This document shows positions 55,631 to 64,000 of a stretch of 64,000 nucleotides of DNA, in pieces; position 1 is the first letter of the stretch; every line of letters begins with the position of its first letter. The translations under genes and the position numbers were made by a program. Origin of the DNA: Rhizobium rhododendri (lineage in GTDB: Bacteria > Pseudomonadota > Alphaproteobacteria > Rhizobiales > Rhizobiaceae); NCBI RefSeq assembly GCF_007000325.2, contig NZ_CP117269.1:248001-312000 (forward strand), given 5' to 3'. Below the pieces are notes generated by a model. That model ran no database searches, was not told the origin of the DNA, and saw only the letters and a list, made by a program, of their open reading frames with translations.

Positions 55631-56676
55631 ATGCATCTTTCCATGTGGACCTATCCCTGGGACCTTCAGGACCAGGGCCTGGCGCAAGCTAGCGCCGAGT
55701 TGCGCGACCGCGCGCCGGTCTCAACACCGTCAGCCTCGCCACCTCCTATCACGCCGGACGGTTCCTGCAGCCTCGCAGCCCGGACCAGAAGGCCTATTTT
55801 CCCGAGGACGGAACGGTTTACTATCGCCCGAGCGAGGAGACCTGGGCGAGCAAGGAGATCCGCCCGCTGATGGCACGCAATGTCGTTGAGCGCGGCGACA
55901 TGTTGGCCGCTCTGACTGCGGCGCGCAAAGAGGGTGGCATGAAGGTCTCCTGCTGGACGGTCTGCCTGCACAACACCCGGCTCGGAATGCTCCCGGGGTA
56001 TGAACCGGAAATCCTCTATTCCGTGAATAAGGTTCTCAACGAGCCAGATTTCCCTCCACTCTCCATCCTGCATTGGGCGCTGCAGGACCTTCGTATCATC
56101 CGCCACTACAAAGGTAGCGCCCTGCTCACGAAGCGGGGCAGGTCGATACTCGGCAATCACGGGGAACTTCAGGCTGTTCTCGCAGAATGGATGCTGGCCG
56201 CTCCGATGCAGGAGAGTCTTTCTCCCGAAGCTGCTGCCCTGTTATGGGATCTTAGGCATATGCTGGGCATCGTCTCGACCCGATTGGGCGACTGGGTGAC
56301 GCTTGGCGATTATACCGAATGGGCACTCCCGGTGGAGCTTTTCCCGGCGAGGGGACCGCTCGGCCCCCGACACGAGGCGGGTTGGTTTATCGCACATAAT
56401 CTCGTTCGCCCGCTGATCTGGCTGGGCGTACTGGAGAACTCGCCGCAGAACGTGCCAGCCACGTCGATGATGGACAGGCAATGTCGGAAGACGGTGTTGT
56501 TCGATAAATTCTTCAGGATAGGCCTTCCGATCGGGATCGAGGCGGTCAGCCATCCATTGATGGCCCCAGGGACGTGGTCGCTGGGACTATCGCGTGGAGG
56601 GCACTCTGGCGCACACGACGGTGCATTTTCGTCGCACAAGAAATACTCCGCCAACACCACATTCTGTGGTTTGTGA
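55631..56676 (+). pseudogene. Broken hypothetical gene, probably a fusion of two remnants
   Basis: The 5' part starts MHLSMWTYPWDLQDQGLAQASAELRDRA; after a frame change near 55712 it continues GLNTVSLATSYHAGRFLQPRSPDQKAYFPEDGTVYYRPSEETW and KVSCWTVCLHNTRLG. This resembles the N-terminus of a TIM-barrel glycoside-hydrolase-like protein. From about 56030 the text changes character (LSILHWALQDLRIIRHYKGSALLTKRGRSIL), as in uncharacterised plasmid proteins with a winged-helix-like C-terminus. The junction suggests a deletion that joined two genes. The function is not assigned. Confidence 0.5.
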
Positions 56677-57150
56677 ATCGCCGCGCCGGACGACGCAGCA
56701 CCTGGCATTGATAGCGCAAACCAACAGACCCTGTGCCTGGTGGATGCTGCAAATCTGGTTCATCGCGGGCGGAGCTTGGGATCTATTTGCCGTCAATTCT
56801 GGTCATGGAGGCAAGGTGGGGGCTCTGGAATGTGAGAAGCGGACCCGCGCGCCGGGGCTGTCGATCCCGGATCCCGGCGTTGCCGTCGCTATGCTGACCC
56901 TCCTGCGGCAACCCTTTTAACCGGTCTTGCGGGAGGCGAACGGCTTTCGCAGTTCCTGCTACAGCTGGTATGCCCTTCCTATTTGGGACGCTTCTGGCCA
57001 ACCACCCAAGAGCTGTCAGTGCGTGAAACTGCGCAGTTGTGAACCTTGCTGGCCAGATTGTCTGAAATCGTACCCCACCAACAAGGTTGATCTGCCGATC
57101 GTGCCGTGTTTTGAAGGTGGAAAATTGGCGGCGGGGCTTTGGCAACAGGA
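56677..57150. other. No recognisable gene
   Basis: 474 bases downstream of the broken gene. Overlapping short frames on both strands have no family resemblance. The last part should hold the exonuclease promoter. Confidence 0.4.
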
Positions 57151-58131
57151 ATGGCAGAACAGTTTGACATGTTTTCGGAGCAGGCTGCGCGCGATCCGAT
57201 GGTCACGCGTGGCCCCTCCAAAGCCGCCAAGGTCGAAAAGCATGCCATCCCGATGAGTGAAGAGGACATGGTCCGGCATCTGTCGGAAACAGGTCGATAT
57301 CGGATCCTGCAGAAGCTATTGCCGCGCGCGATTTCACCGTTTGCACGTCCAGAGTACCCCCTCAAAGGCATCATTCTCGACACTGAAACCACGGGTCTCA
57401 ATGCGCGCAAGGATGAGATCATCGAGATTGGCGTGATCGCTTTCACTTTCGATGACACAGGGAACTTCGGTGACGTCACTGGGCTCTATGGTGGGCTTCA
57501 GCAGCCGAGCGTTGCTATTCCTTCCGATAGCACCCGGCTCACCGGCATCACCGACGAGATGGTCGCCGGACAGTCAATCGATATGGCTGCGTTGCAGGCG
57601 CTGATCGAACCAGCGGATCTGTTGATCGCCCACAATGCCGGCTTTGACCGGCCATTCTGCGAGGCATTTTGTCACCTGTTTTCCGGCAAGGCCTGGGCTT
57701 GCTCCAACTCCGAGATCGACTGGTCGTCGCGGGGATATGAAGGCACCAAGCTCGGATACCTGATCGGTCAGGCGGGATATTTTCATGAGGGTCATCGTGC
57801 AGTCGATGATTGCTTTGCACTTCTGGAGGTCCTGGTTCGCGAAGGGGACGGATCGGCTTCCACCGCTTTTGCCGAGCTCTATGAGGCAAGCAAGAGGTCG
57901 CGTGTCCGGATCTTTGCGGAGAACAGTCCCTTCGACATGAAGGACCACCTGAAGGCGCGAGGCTATCGCTGGTCCGACGGAAGCGACGGCCGCCTGAAAT
58001 CCTGGTGGATCGAGGTTGGGGAAGAAGCGCTCGATGATGAGCTCCGCTATCTGAGAACCGAAATCTACCGTTATCCAGACGCAGATCCTCCCGTTAAACG
58101 CCTCACTGCCTTCGACCGGTTCCGGGCCTGA
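57151..58131 (+). CDS. DnaQ-like 3'-5' exonuclease
   Basis: A 326-residue protein with a DEDDh exonuclease domain. Exo I is ILDTETTG (Asp77, Glu79), Exo II is LLIAHNAGFDRPF, and Exo III is HRAVDDCFALLE. The first about 65 residues (with RYRILQKLLPRA) and the last 100 (HLKARGYRWSDGSDGRLKSWW) are family-specific extensions seen in plasmid-borne rhizobial relatives; the C-terminal part resembles a BRCT-less replication accessory. ATG 57151 has an adjacent AGGA; a TTG at 57139 is an alternative. It probably trims DNA ends. Confidence 0.88.
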   Translation: MAEQFDMFSEQAARDPMVTRGPSKAAKVEKHAIPMSEEDMVRHLSETGRYRILQKLLPRAISPFARPEYPLKGIILDTETTGLNARKDEIIEIGVIAFTFDDTGNFGDVTGLYGGLQQPSVAIPSDSTRLTGITDEMVAGQSIDMAALQALIEPADLLIAHNAGFDRPFCEAFCHLFSGKAWACSNSEIDWSSRGYEGTKLGYLIGQAGYFHEGHRAVDDCFALLEVLVREGDGSASTAFAELYEASKRSRVRIFAENSPFDMKDHLKARGYRWSDGSDGRLKSWWIEVGEEALDDELRYLRTEIYRYPDADPPVKRLTAFDRFRA

Positions 58132-58300
58132 TAGCCCTTTCTGCTCATCTTCTGACCGGACCCATGCTGTGAGTGCATGGCCGACCTGAGACCTTGTGTC
58201 TTATCGATGGGCGCGCATGGGCCTATATTCCAATCATCGAAACGACGTTGGGACCAAGAATGGTTGCTGGCGTCACGACACCTCACGAAAGGGGATCATC

Positions 58301-58447
58301 ATGAACGTAGCACGCTCTTTCAGCACTTGGCGCAAGTATCGTCAAACCGTAACCGAACTCGGCCGCATGAGCTCACGTGAGCTGCAGGACCTCGGCATCG
58401 ATCGCGCCGACATTCACAGCGTAGCCCGGGCATCGGTAGCTCGCTAA
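58301..58447 (+). CDS. DUF1127 small Arg-rich protein
   Basis: A 48-residue protein: SFSTWRKYRQTVTELGRMSSRELQDLGIDRADI. This is the DUF1127 (YjiS-like) core, with a basic N-terminal helix and the LDDLGI-type motif. Small members in Agrobacterium affect phosphate, RNA and stress responses, but the role here is unknown. AAAGGGGA upstream is a strong ribosome-binding site. A terminator follows 34 bases after the stop. It is easily missed because of its size. Confidence 0.85.
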   Translation: MNVARSFSTWRKYRQTVTELGRMSSRELQDLGIDRADIHSVARASVAR

Positions 58448-58480
58448 GCGATTGTTTCCAAGCCAACGTGATTGACAAGA

Positions 58481-58505
58481 CGCCCGCTGATGATGCGGGC
58501 GTTTC
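58481..58505 (+). terminator. Rho-independent terminator
   Basis: A perfect 7-base stem CGCCCGC/GCGGGCG with a 7-base loop, followed by TTTCT. It lies downstream of the DUF1127 gene and ends its transcript. Confidence 0.85.
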
Positions 58506-58542
58506 TATATTTGGCTTGCGGTGAAGCCCAGGGCTGGAGATT

Positions 58543-59649
58543 TTGGGCGAGCTTTCCAGCGGCAACATGTCTTACCGCATTGAGACCGCGTTTGTTTCCC
58601 ATCTCGACGGGTTGCGGGAGAACTTCAATGGCTCGATGGACAAGCTTCAGCACACTCTCAGAGCCGTCGCCGAAAATGCTCAGGCGATCGATTCCGGCGC
58701 CAACGAGATCCGTGCGGCGGCTGATGATCTGTCTAAGCGCACGGAGCAGCAGGCGGCCTCGGTGGAGCAGACCGCCGCGGCCTTGGAAGAGATCACCACG
58801 ACGGTGAAAGATTCTACCAAACGCGCTGAAGATGCGGGGCAGCTTGTCGGGCGCGCGAAATTGGGTGCGTTGAAGTCGGGCGAAGTCATGCGCGACGCAG
58901 TTGCCGCCATGCAGGGCATCGAAAAATCCTCAAGCGAGATATCCAACATCATCGGCGTAATCGACGAGATCGCCTTCCAAACAAATCTACTGGCGCTCAA
59001 TGCCGGTGTGGAAGCCGCACGAGCAGGTGAGGCCGGTAAGGGCTTTGCAGTTGTTGCGCAAGAGGTGCGCGAGTTGGCCCAGCGTTCCGCCCAAGCCGCC
59101 AAAGAAATTAAGGCGCTGATCTCGACATCTGGATCTCAGGTTAAAAATGGTGTCGAGCTTGTGGGACGAACTGGTCAGTCGCTTGAACAGATCGTCAAGG
59201 AAGTTGAAGAGATCGACCAAAACGTGCGAGCTATCGTGGAAGCGGCGCGCGAACAGTCGACCGGATTGGCGGAGATCAACACGGCTGTGAACACGATCGA
59301 CCAAGGCACCCAGCAGAATGCGGCGATGGTTGAGCAGTCTACGGCCGCCAGCTACAGCCTCACCAAGGAGGTGGCCGCGCTGAACGACCTGCTCGGCCAG
59401 TTCAACCTAGGAGCCACCTCAGGAGGCTTCGCTGCGAATGCATCGCCGACCGCTAGGGGCACGAGCCGCTCAGCTCCTCACCTTGCATCGCCTCACTCCC
59501 CTGTTCGGGCCATTCAGGTGAGGTCCCCTCATGCGGGAGTGTCACCCGTTGCGTCCCCGGCGCGATCCCTGCGCTCGAAACTTGCCGGTGCCTTTAACGG
59601 CGGCACTCAGGCAGTCGCCACGGCCAGCGAGAACTGGGAGGAGTTCTAG
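58543..59649 (+). CDS. Methyl-accepting chemotaxis protein, 5' truncated
   Basis: Only the signalling half of a chemoreceptor remains (368 codons). It begins in the second HAMP-like unit ([32 protein letters not shown]), and the in-frame reading reaches a TGA only about 9 codons upstream. No transmembrane helix or sensor is present. The tip [44 protein letters not shown] is intact, and the protein ends NWEEF. It directly follows the DUF1127 terminator, so a deletion joined unrelated sequences. It may be non-functional or a soluble signalling fragment if translated from TTG 58543. Confidence 0.8.
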   Translation: MGELSSGNMSYRIETAFVSHLDGLRENFNGSMDKLQHTLRAVAENAQAIDSGANEIRAAADDLSKRTEQQAASVEQTAAALEEITTTVKDSTKRAEDAGQLVGRAKLGALKSGEVMRDAVAAMQGIEKSSSEISNIIGVIDEIAFQTNLLALNAGVEAARAGEAGKGFAVVAQEVRELAQRSAQAAKEIKALISTSGSQVKNGVELVGRTGQSLEQIVKEVEEIDQNVRAIVEAAREQSTGLAEINTAVNTIDQGTQQNAAMVEQSTAASYSLTKEVAALNDLLGQFNLGATSGGFAANASPTARGTSRSAPHLASPHSPVRAIQVRSPHAGVSPVASPARSLRSKLAGAFNGGTQAVATASENWEEF

Positions 59650-59705
59650 CAGGCGGGTGTAAGATTGGCTAAAGTTCCTGGAATTAGCATGGGTAGAGAT
59701 TTTTA

Positions 59706-59915
59706 ATGAGCACCCTCGTAGAGGTTGAATCGTTTGGTTACAAAGGCGATCTTGTCGAGACGTATTTTATTCCAATCCACCAAATTTGCGGCATTCGAAA
59801 CAGTCGCAATGGATGTTGGATACATGTGATTGGAATGATGGCCAATGCCAAGCCAATGGCGTTACGGTCGAAGATCGATTTTGCGGAGCTTAAGTCCCTT
59901 TTTGACAAGCTTTGA
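59706..59915 (+). CDS. Hypothetical small protein
   Basis: A 69-residue frame: MSTLVEVESFGYKGDLVETYFIPIHQICGIRNSRNGCWIHVIG. I do not recognise the family. It is on the same strand as, and 56 bases after, the truncated chemoreceptor. No strong ribosome-binding site is visible, but the composition is that of a real small protein (mixed strands with a C-terminal helix KIDFAELKSLFDKL). Confidence 0.5.
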   Translation: MSTLVEVESFGYKGDLVETYFIPIHQICGIRNSRNGCWIHVIGMMANAKPMALRSKIDFAELKSLFDKL

Positions 59916-60442
59916 GTCAAGCGCGTCAGCAAAAGATCTGAATACACTTGCACCCAATATGTGAAAAAGTTCCATAAATACTATTACGTATCTCCCATTA
60001 ACATATTGAAATATATAACATTATCCAAGCTTCATGCCTAGCGGGCCTCTGTCTCCCTCGACTTGGCAGCATCTTGGCTTTGTTGCTCGTGCTCCGGGAT
60101 GTTCAAACTTACTTCGGACGAACTAGGCTGATGTTTAGCGTTGAGGGAAAGCAACTGCTCGAGGCGGGCTCGGGAAAGTGCGGGAGCGAACAAACGCATG
60201 ATAGGCCTTTCGATTATTGGACCTCGATCCTGTCCAACTCTCGCTGGCGCTGCAACGCCTGAAATATCCTTTCCCCAATGAATTGCGAATTGCCAAGCCC
60301 ACCGTCAACCTTTGGTCTCGCCATCGCATTCCAAATACAACTTGGAGCCTTGGCCTCCTATTTTTTTGGATTTCATCCCGTCGAGATCCTAGTTATAACC
60401 TCCTCGCTGCCGCATTCGGCCGCGAACATTTGAGGATGGACT
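59916..60442. other. AT-rich intergenic region before the cold-shock gene
   Basis: 527 bases with no recognisable gene. About 59960-60020 is AT-rich. Cold-shock genes often have long regulated leaders, and part of this region may be one, but I see no specific motif. Confidence 0.4.
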
Positions 60443-60646
60443 ATGGCGACGGGTACCATAAAGTTTTTTAACGAGGACAAGGGTTTTGGCTTCATCACGC
60501 CGGAGAATGGCGGCGGTGATGTCTTCGTTCACGTTTCGGCTTTGCTCAGCGGCGGTACGCTTAGCGAAGGACAGAAAGTCAGCTACGAGGTCGGCCAGGA
60601 TCGCAAGACCGGCAAATCAAAAGCCGAGAACGTCCGCCAGATTTAA
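60443..60646 (+). CDS. Cold-shock domain protein (CspA family)
   Basis: A 67-residue single cold-shock domain. RNP1 is KGFGFITPE and RNP2 is [22 protein letters not shown] is the usual start, with Asn-Glu in place of the commoner Asn-Ser/Pro. It binds single-stranded nucleic acid and helps translation in cold or other stress. TTGAGGA lies upstream of the ATG. It has the normal length and looks intact. Confidence 0.95.
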   Translation: MATGTIKFFNEDKGFGFITPENGGGDVFVHVSALLSGGTLSEGQKVSYEVGQDRKTGKSKAENVRQI

Positions 60647-60735
60647 GCGATGGCGCCCCTGGAAACGGGCGGCGGCATCAATCAGTGAAATGCCGTCCCA
60701 GTTCAAAAGGTCAGATTGAGTTTCAGCGCCACCGG

Positions 60736-61776
60736 CTATTTTATGACGGAGCCGCCTTTTGTCGGCTGCTTCAGCCAGTCGAGCAATGCATTATTGAAGC
60801 GTTCAGGCGCCTGGATCTGAGGAGCGTGGCCTAGATCTGGAAATTCGACGAGCTGCGCATTTTGAAATCGCTTCACGGCCTGCCTCCCGAGTACCGGATA
60901 ATTTCCAAGCGTCGGCCGGATAGCCGCGGGCGCGAGGTCCTTGCCGATGGCGGTCGTGTCCTTGTCACCGATCATTAACAGAACCGGTTTGGCGATTTTC
61001 TCAAACTCGTAAAACACTGGTTGAGTTGCAATCATGTCGTAGAGCCGCGCCGAGCTGGCTTGAACTGCTTTGCGTCCATCCCCTCGATAAAGCCCCGCCA
61101 GCATCTGCACCCACTTCTCGTATGACGCATCCCAAGTGCCTGCGTAGTAGGTAGAGCGCTCGTAAGCTCGGATGCTGTCAGCGGACACGCTTTGCTCACG
61201 CTTCATCCATCCGTCGAGACTGAGCCAAGGAACGCCTTTCGCCCTCCAGTCCTCCAAACCAATGGGATCGACCAGCACAAGTTGATCGACAGCATCTGGA
61301 AACATCAGTGCATAGCGAATGGCCAACATACCGCCAGTCGAATGTCCGACGATAATTGAATGTTGAATTCCAAGGGAGGTCAGCAAATCACGCGTGTTGC
61401 CCGCCAGCTGTTGGAACGTGAACTGGTAGCCATCGGGCTTGCTCGATTTGCAAAATCCAAGCTGATCGACAGCGATTACCCGGAAGCCCTCCGCCGAAAG
61501 GCTTTTGATTGAGCCCTCCCACGTTGCCGCGCAGAAATTCTTGCCGTGGAGAAGGACGACTATCTTACCATTCGGACTTGAGGGCCGGACATCCATATAG
61601 GCCATTTTCAGGTGACCACCCTGCGAATTGAAGCGATAAGCGGACACCGGATAGGGGTATTTGAACCCCTGTAGTTCTCGGCCGTAAGAAGGTTCGTCGG
61701 GAGATGCTGCGCCAGCAGGCGTGGGTCCAGCCGCGAAGTAGAGCAAAAACACTAGCGCGATTGTCGCTTGGATCAT
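60736..61776 (-). CDS. Exported alpha/beta-hydrolase
   Basis: A 346-residue alpha/beta-hydrolase with a signal peptide (MIQATIALVFLLYFAAGPTPAGA). The oxyanion-hole sequence is VVLLHGKNF, the nucleophile elbow is GHSTGGM, the acid lies in MIGDKDTTA, and His is in FPDLGHAPQIQAP. This is the full catalytic set. It resembles secreted proline-iminopeptidase or haloalkane-dehalogenase-like hydrolases of unknown substrate. GGAGATACC lies upstream. Confidence 0.9.
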   Translation of the reverse strand: MIQATIALVFLLYFAAGPTPAGAASPDEPSYGRELQGFKYPYPVSAYRFNSQGGHLKMAYMDVRPSSPNGKIVVLLHGKNFCAATWEGSIKSLSAEGFRVIAVDQLGFCKSSKPDGYQFTFQQLAGNTRDLLTSLGIQHSIIVGHSTGGMLAIRYALMFPDAVDQLVLVDPIGLEDWRAKGVPWLSLDGWMKREQSVSADSIRAYERSTYYAGTWDASYEKWVQMLAGLYRGDGRKAVQASSARLYDMIATQPVFYEFEKIAKPVLLMIGDKDTTAIGKDLAPAAIRPTLGNYPVLGRQAVKRFQNAQLVEFPDLGHAPQIQAPERFNNALLDWLKQPTKGGSVIK

Positions 61777-61947
61777 CGGTATCTCCTCTCATTCTCAATG
61801 ATATCACTGATATAGGCGTGGCTGATCAGCTCTCCATCAAGCTTCATGACATTGCTGTGAGATCGTGGCGGGCGGTCCAGCAGCGTATTCTCATGATCCC
61901 AATTATCAGCGACCGCAGTCTTCGACGTCGAAAGGAACGCAAGATAC

Positions 61948-62562
61948 TTAAGACCCTTCTGGGTCCAAAATGGAAGATAAAGTGAGCGAAAAAGCTTTCC
62001 GGCGGACCAATGAACCAAGGGGCGTCGCCGACTCCCTGGGCCAATTCGCTAGGAATACGTCCTCGATGACGAGCGAGCAGAGGACCTTTTTTATCGTTTC
62101 GGCCCATCTTCGATCGAACTTGACCTCCTGATGGCGCCAAAGCATGCCAGGCGCCAAGAGCTGCCGTTTGTGGGCGAATAGCCAACCTAACTTCGTCTCC
62201 AATGCCTTGATCAGGGAGTAAGTCGCCTTGACGCGCGCCTCATTCGGATAGTTCTTGTTGGCGAGAACGATGACTCCAAGGCCTTCGCCAGGCACCATGG
62301 CAATATATCCACCAAACCCGTTGGTCGAGCCCGTCTTGTTAAGGATCACGCTTTTCTGCGGCGGAAGCGGCGGGGTGATCCTGATAACTGGCTGGGGCTT
62401 CATGATGAAGTCATAACCGTTGCCCGACATCATCATTTCCAGGTCTGCCGGCCATAGATATTGCTCCCAAATCATGTCGTGAGTGAAGAAGGTGGTCTTG
62501 TACTGTCCTTTTGGAGCATGGTTATGGCGGCCCGCAAGATCGCCTGGCTTGGGCATTGACAC
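61948..62562 (-). pseudogene. ampC: C-terminal remnant of a class C beta-lactamase-like gene
   Basis: The segment of about residues 25-120 reads IWEQYLWPADLEMMMSGNGYDF, then ITPPLPPQKSVILNKTGSTNGFGGYIAMVPGEGLGVIVLANKNYPNEARV. The KTG motif and the following text are the C-terminal core of AmpC-type enzymes. The N-terminal two-thirds, with the catalytic SxxK and YxN, are absent. The end after IKALE is not AmpC-like and runs on into unrelated sequence. The gene cannot make an active enzyme. Confidence 0.78.
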
Positions 62563-63011
62563 TCGATCTTCTTATGCTGCTTTCAGTCCCCGCGCTTGGC
62601 GGAAACTTATTCAGGGTTGTGACGCGAGGTGGTCCCGGGGCTCCAGCTATCATGAAATTGACGAAATAGGCAGTGTATCGAAATGTGCCAAAGCACGACG
62701 AACTTAATCGCCGTTCCGTCCGCGCTCACGTGAGAGGCGTGCAATATCGTAACGCCGTATGATTTCCTGCAGGTGATACCTCTTGCAACTGAGGCATCCG
62801 AGCGTCACAGGCCCGTCTCCTCGGAGGGGGCCCACTCATACTAGTTTTAGTCTTTCACACCGCTCCAGAGAAATGCGAGCATTCTGGCAGTCTATATGGG
62901 GGAAGCCCTGATCAACCTCACGACGAGAAATGCGCTGGATGCCCGCTTTATTGAATAGACATTCGGCGGCCTTGTCCAATAAACTGCTGCCAATCGATCC
63001 GAGCGTTCTAT
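62563..63011. other. No recognisable gene
   Basis: 449 bases with only short frames. A GC-rich stretch near 62815-62835 contains GAGGGGGCCC, but no clear terminator stem was found. Confidence 0.35.
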
Positions 63012-63350
63012 ATGAGCGCAGATGTAAAGATCGACATTTGGTGTTTTATGGCTGAGTTTTCTTCGGTACACTTCGAGACTTTTATAGTCTCCAGCAACAC
63101 TCTTTTGGCGGCCATGGCGCATCCCAAACGAATTCAAATGCTGCAGATTTTGCTTGAAGAAGAGCTGCCCGTAACCGATCTGGCCAATCGATGTGGAGTT
63201 AAAATAGGCACGGTATCTCGGCATCTGACGATACTTAAGGTTGCCCGTTTGGTGACTTGCAGACCTTCCGGGACAACCTCCTATTACTCCTGTAAGTCGT
63301 CGGCCGTGACGAGGATGATGAGAACCTTGGCCGATGTTCAATTTTCATAG
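63012..63350 (+). CDS. ArsR-family regulator, NolR-like
   Basis: A 112-residue winged-helix protein. The core LLAAMAHPKRIQMLQILLEEELPVTDLANRCGVKIGTVSRHLTILKVARLVTCRPSGTTSYYSC follows the ArsR/SmtB pattern. NolR, a rhizobial repressor of nodulation genes, has the same layout (LSAMANPKRLLIL... SQSALSQHLSKL). The metal-binding Cys pair of ArsR is not visible, which also fits NolR-like proteins. The start is unsure: 63012 or 63048 (MAEFSSVHF), neither with a good ribosome-binding site. Confidence 0.75.
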   Translation: MSADVKIDIWCFMAEFSSVHFETFIVSSNTLLAAMAHPKRIQMLQILLEEELPVTDLANRCGVKIGTVSRHLTILKVARLVTCRPSGTTSYYSCKSSAVTRMMRTLADVQFS

Positions 63351-63655
63351 GCAACTGCGGTGTGGTCTTGAATTTCAAGCAGTATGCCAATTTGCTCAAC
63401 TCTTGGCATAAAGTCCACGTGCAGTCGGCAGGAAAGCTTTGATCGAAATGCAGTCGGCATCTAGTGCGAGCAGAATAGATGACGTTAAGGCGCGCCGTTT
63501 CCCAAGTGGCTGGCTAAAGAGAAATCTCGGCAGCACCAGGATGCTCCGAATCCAACATTGAGGGCTTGGCTTCCCCCAAGAGCCTGATGCCGATCTTTTG
63601 GACACGAAAACAACAGCAGCAAGACCTGTGGTTCGCTTCGCGACACGTTTCCGGC
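63351..63655. other. No recognisable gene
   Basis: 305 bases between the convergent ArsR-type and ihfB genes. Nothing recognised. Confidence 0.4.
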
Positions 63656-63943
63656 TTACGGACTCTCGGAATTTAAGCGCTCTTGTATTTCCTTTCCGGC
63701 CTTGAAAAATGGCACCCATTTGTCATCGACGAAGACGGTTTCCCCGTTTCTCGGGTTGTGCCCTGAGCGCGGCCCGCGGTGTCGCACGGAGAAGCTCCCG
63801 AACCCGCGAAGCTCGACCCTCCCGCCCTCTTCCAATGCCTCGGTAATTTCCTCAAGAATGATATCGACGATCCGCTCGACGTCTCTGTGGTAGAGGTGAG
63901 GATTGCGCGCAGCGACGATTTGGACGAGTTCCGATCTTATCAT
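63656..63943 (-). CDS. ihfB: Integration host factor beta subunit
   Basis: A 95-residue DNA-bending protein of the HU/IHF family. [51 protein letters not shown] is the IHF-beta start, followed by the DNA-inserting arm [15 protein letters not shown] with the intercalating Pro in GHNPRNG. IHF is a heterodimer; no alpha gene is visible here. Located among accessory genes, it may be a second copy of the chromosomal gene. Promoter and ribosome-binding site are just left of the window's right edge. Confidence 0.93.
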   Translation of the reverse strand: MIRSELVQIVAARNPHLYHRDVERIVDIILEEITEALEEGGRVELRGFGSFSVRHRGPRSGHNPRNGETVFVDDKWVPFFKAGKEIQERLNSESP

Positions 63944-64000
63944 TGTTTGGGCCTGTAAAATCTGGTGGCTGACAGAGGGTTAGTTACGTGTCGGAAGGAA

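Noticed and set aside
1..64000. CRISPR array, rRNA or phage genes
   Set aside because: No regularly spaced repeat-spacer array, rRNA-like sequence or phage structural gene was seen on either strand.

Overview
The window looks like accessory DNA of a Rhizobiaceae-type alphaproteobacterium (Rhizobium, Agrobacterium, Sinorhizobium or a close relative), most likely on a plasmid or island. The reasons are a Tzs-like adenylate isopentenyltransferase, several IS66, IS21, IS701, IS5 and IS6 elements, chemoreceptors with a C-terminal NWEEF-type tail, an IHF-beta gene and many decayed genes. No replication, conjugation, rRNA or tRNA gene was recognised. Taxonomy and replicon type are inferred.

Layout. 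1-9333 is an insertion-sequence pile-up: an IS66 element running off the left edge, an IS701-like remnant, and a nested block in which an IS21 element sits inside an IS5-family element that is flanked by two nearly identical, inverted IS701-family copies, each junction marked by CTAG. 9775-14647 is the most striking region, a same-strand cytokinin cluster: tzs/ipt-like gene, radical-SAM enzyme, IPP isomerase, LOG-type phosphoribohydrolase, then a TetR regulator. The isomerase would supply or balance prenyl donor, the Tzs-like enzyme would prenylate AMP, LOG would release the free base, and the radical-SAM enzyme is a candidate tailoring enzyme. 15211-17482 holds a broken IS110 gene and an IS6 element that has cut the 5' end of a chemoreceptor gene.

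19527-34736 is a redox, efflux and detoxification region (carboxymuconolactone-decarboxylase-like protein, two related LysR regulators, cupin, two SDRs, two aldo/keto reductase loci, three MFS transporters, a cysteine-hydrolase-fold protein, an amine oxidase and an EamA exporter). Several of these are broken by single-base changes. 34762-39360 is a DUF1543 gene split by an IS66 element whose own tnpB is split by an IS5-family element; target duplications are visible at both levels.

39540-43219 encodes a BtuCDF/MolBCA-type ABC importer together with a ModA-like binding protein without an evident signal peptide, suggesting molybdate, tungstate or metal uptake. 43810-45726 is an intact chemoreceptor. 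46243-56676 is a LacI-controlled ABC sugar-type importer with two strong palindromic operators, followed by an amidohydrolase, a D-threonine-aldolase/D-serine-dehydratase-like enzyme, an AstE/DoeB-like deacylase and a broken gene; this looks like an inducible catabolic operon for an unidentified compound. 57151-63943 carries an exonuclease, a DUF1127 gene with terminator, a truncated chemoreceptor, a cold-shock protein, an alpha/beta hydrolase, an AmpC-like remnant, an ArsR-type regulator and ihfB.

All functions are assigned by reading translated sequence and recalling family motifs; no database search was run.
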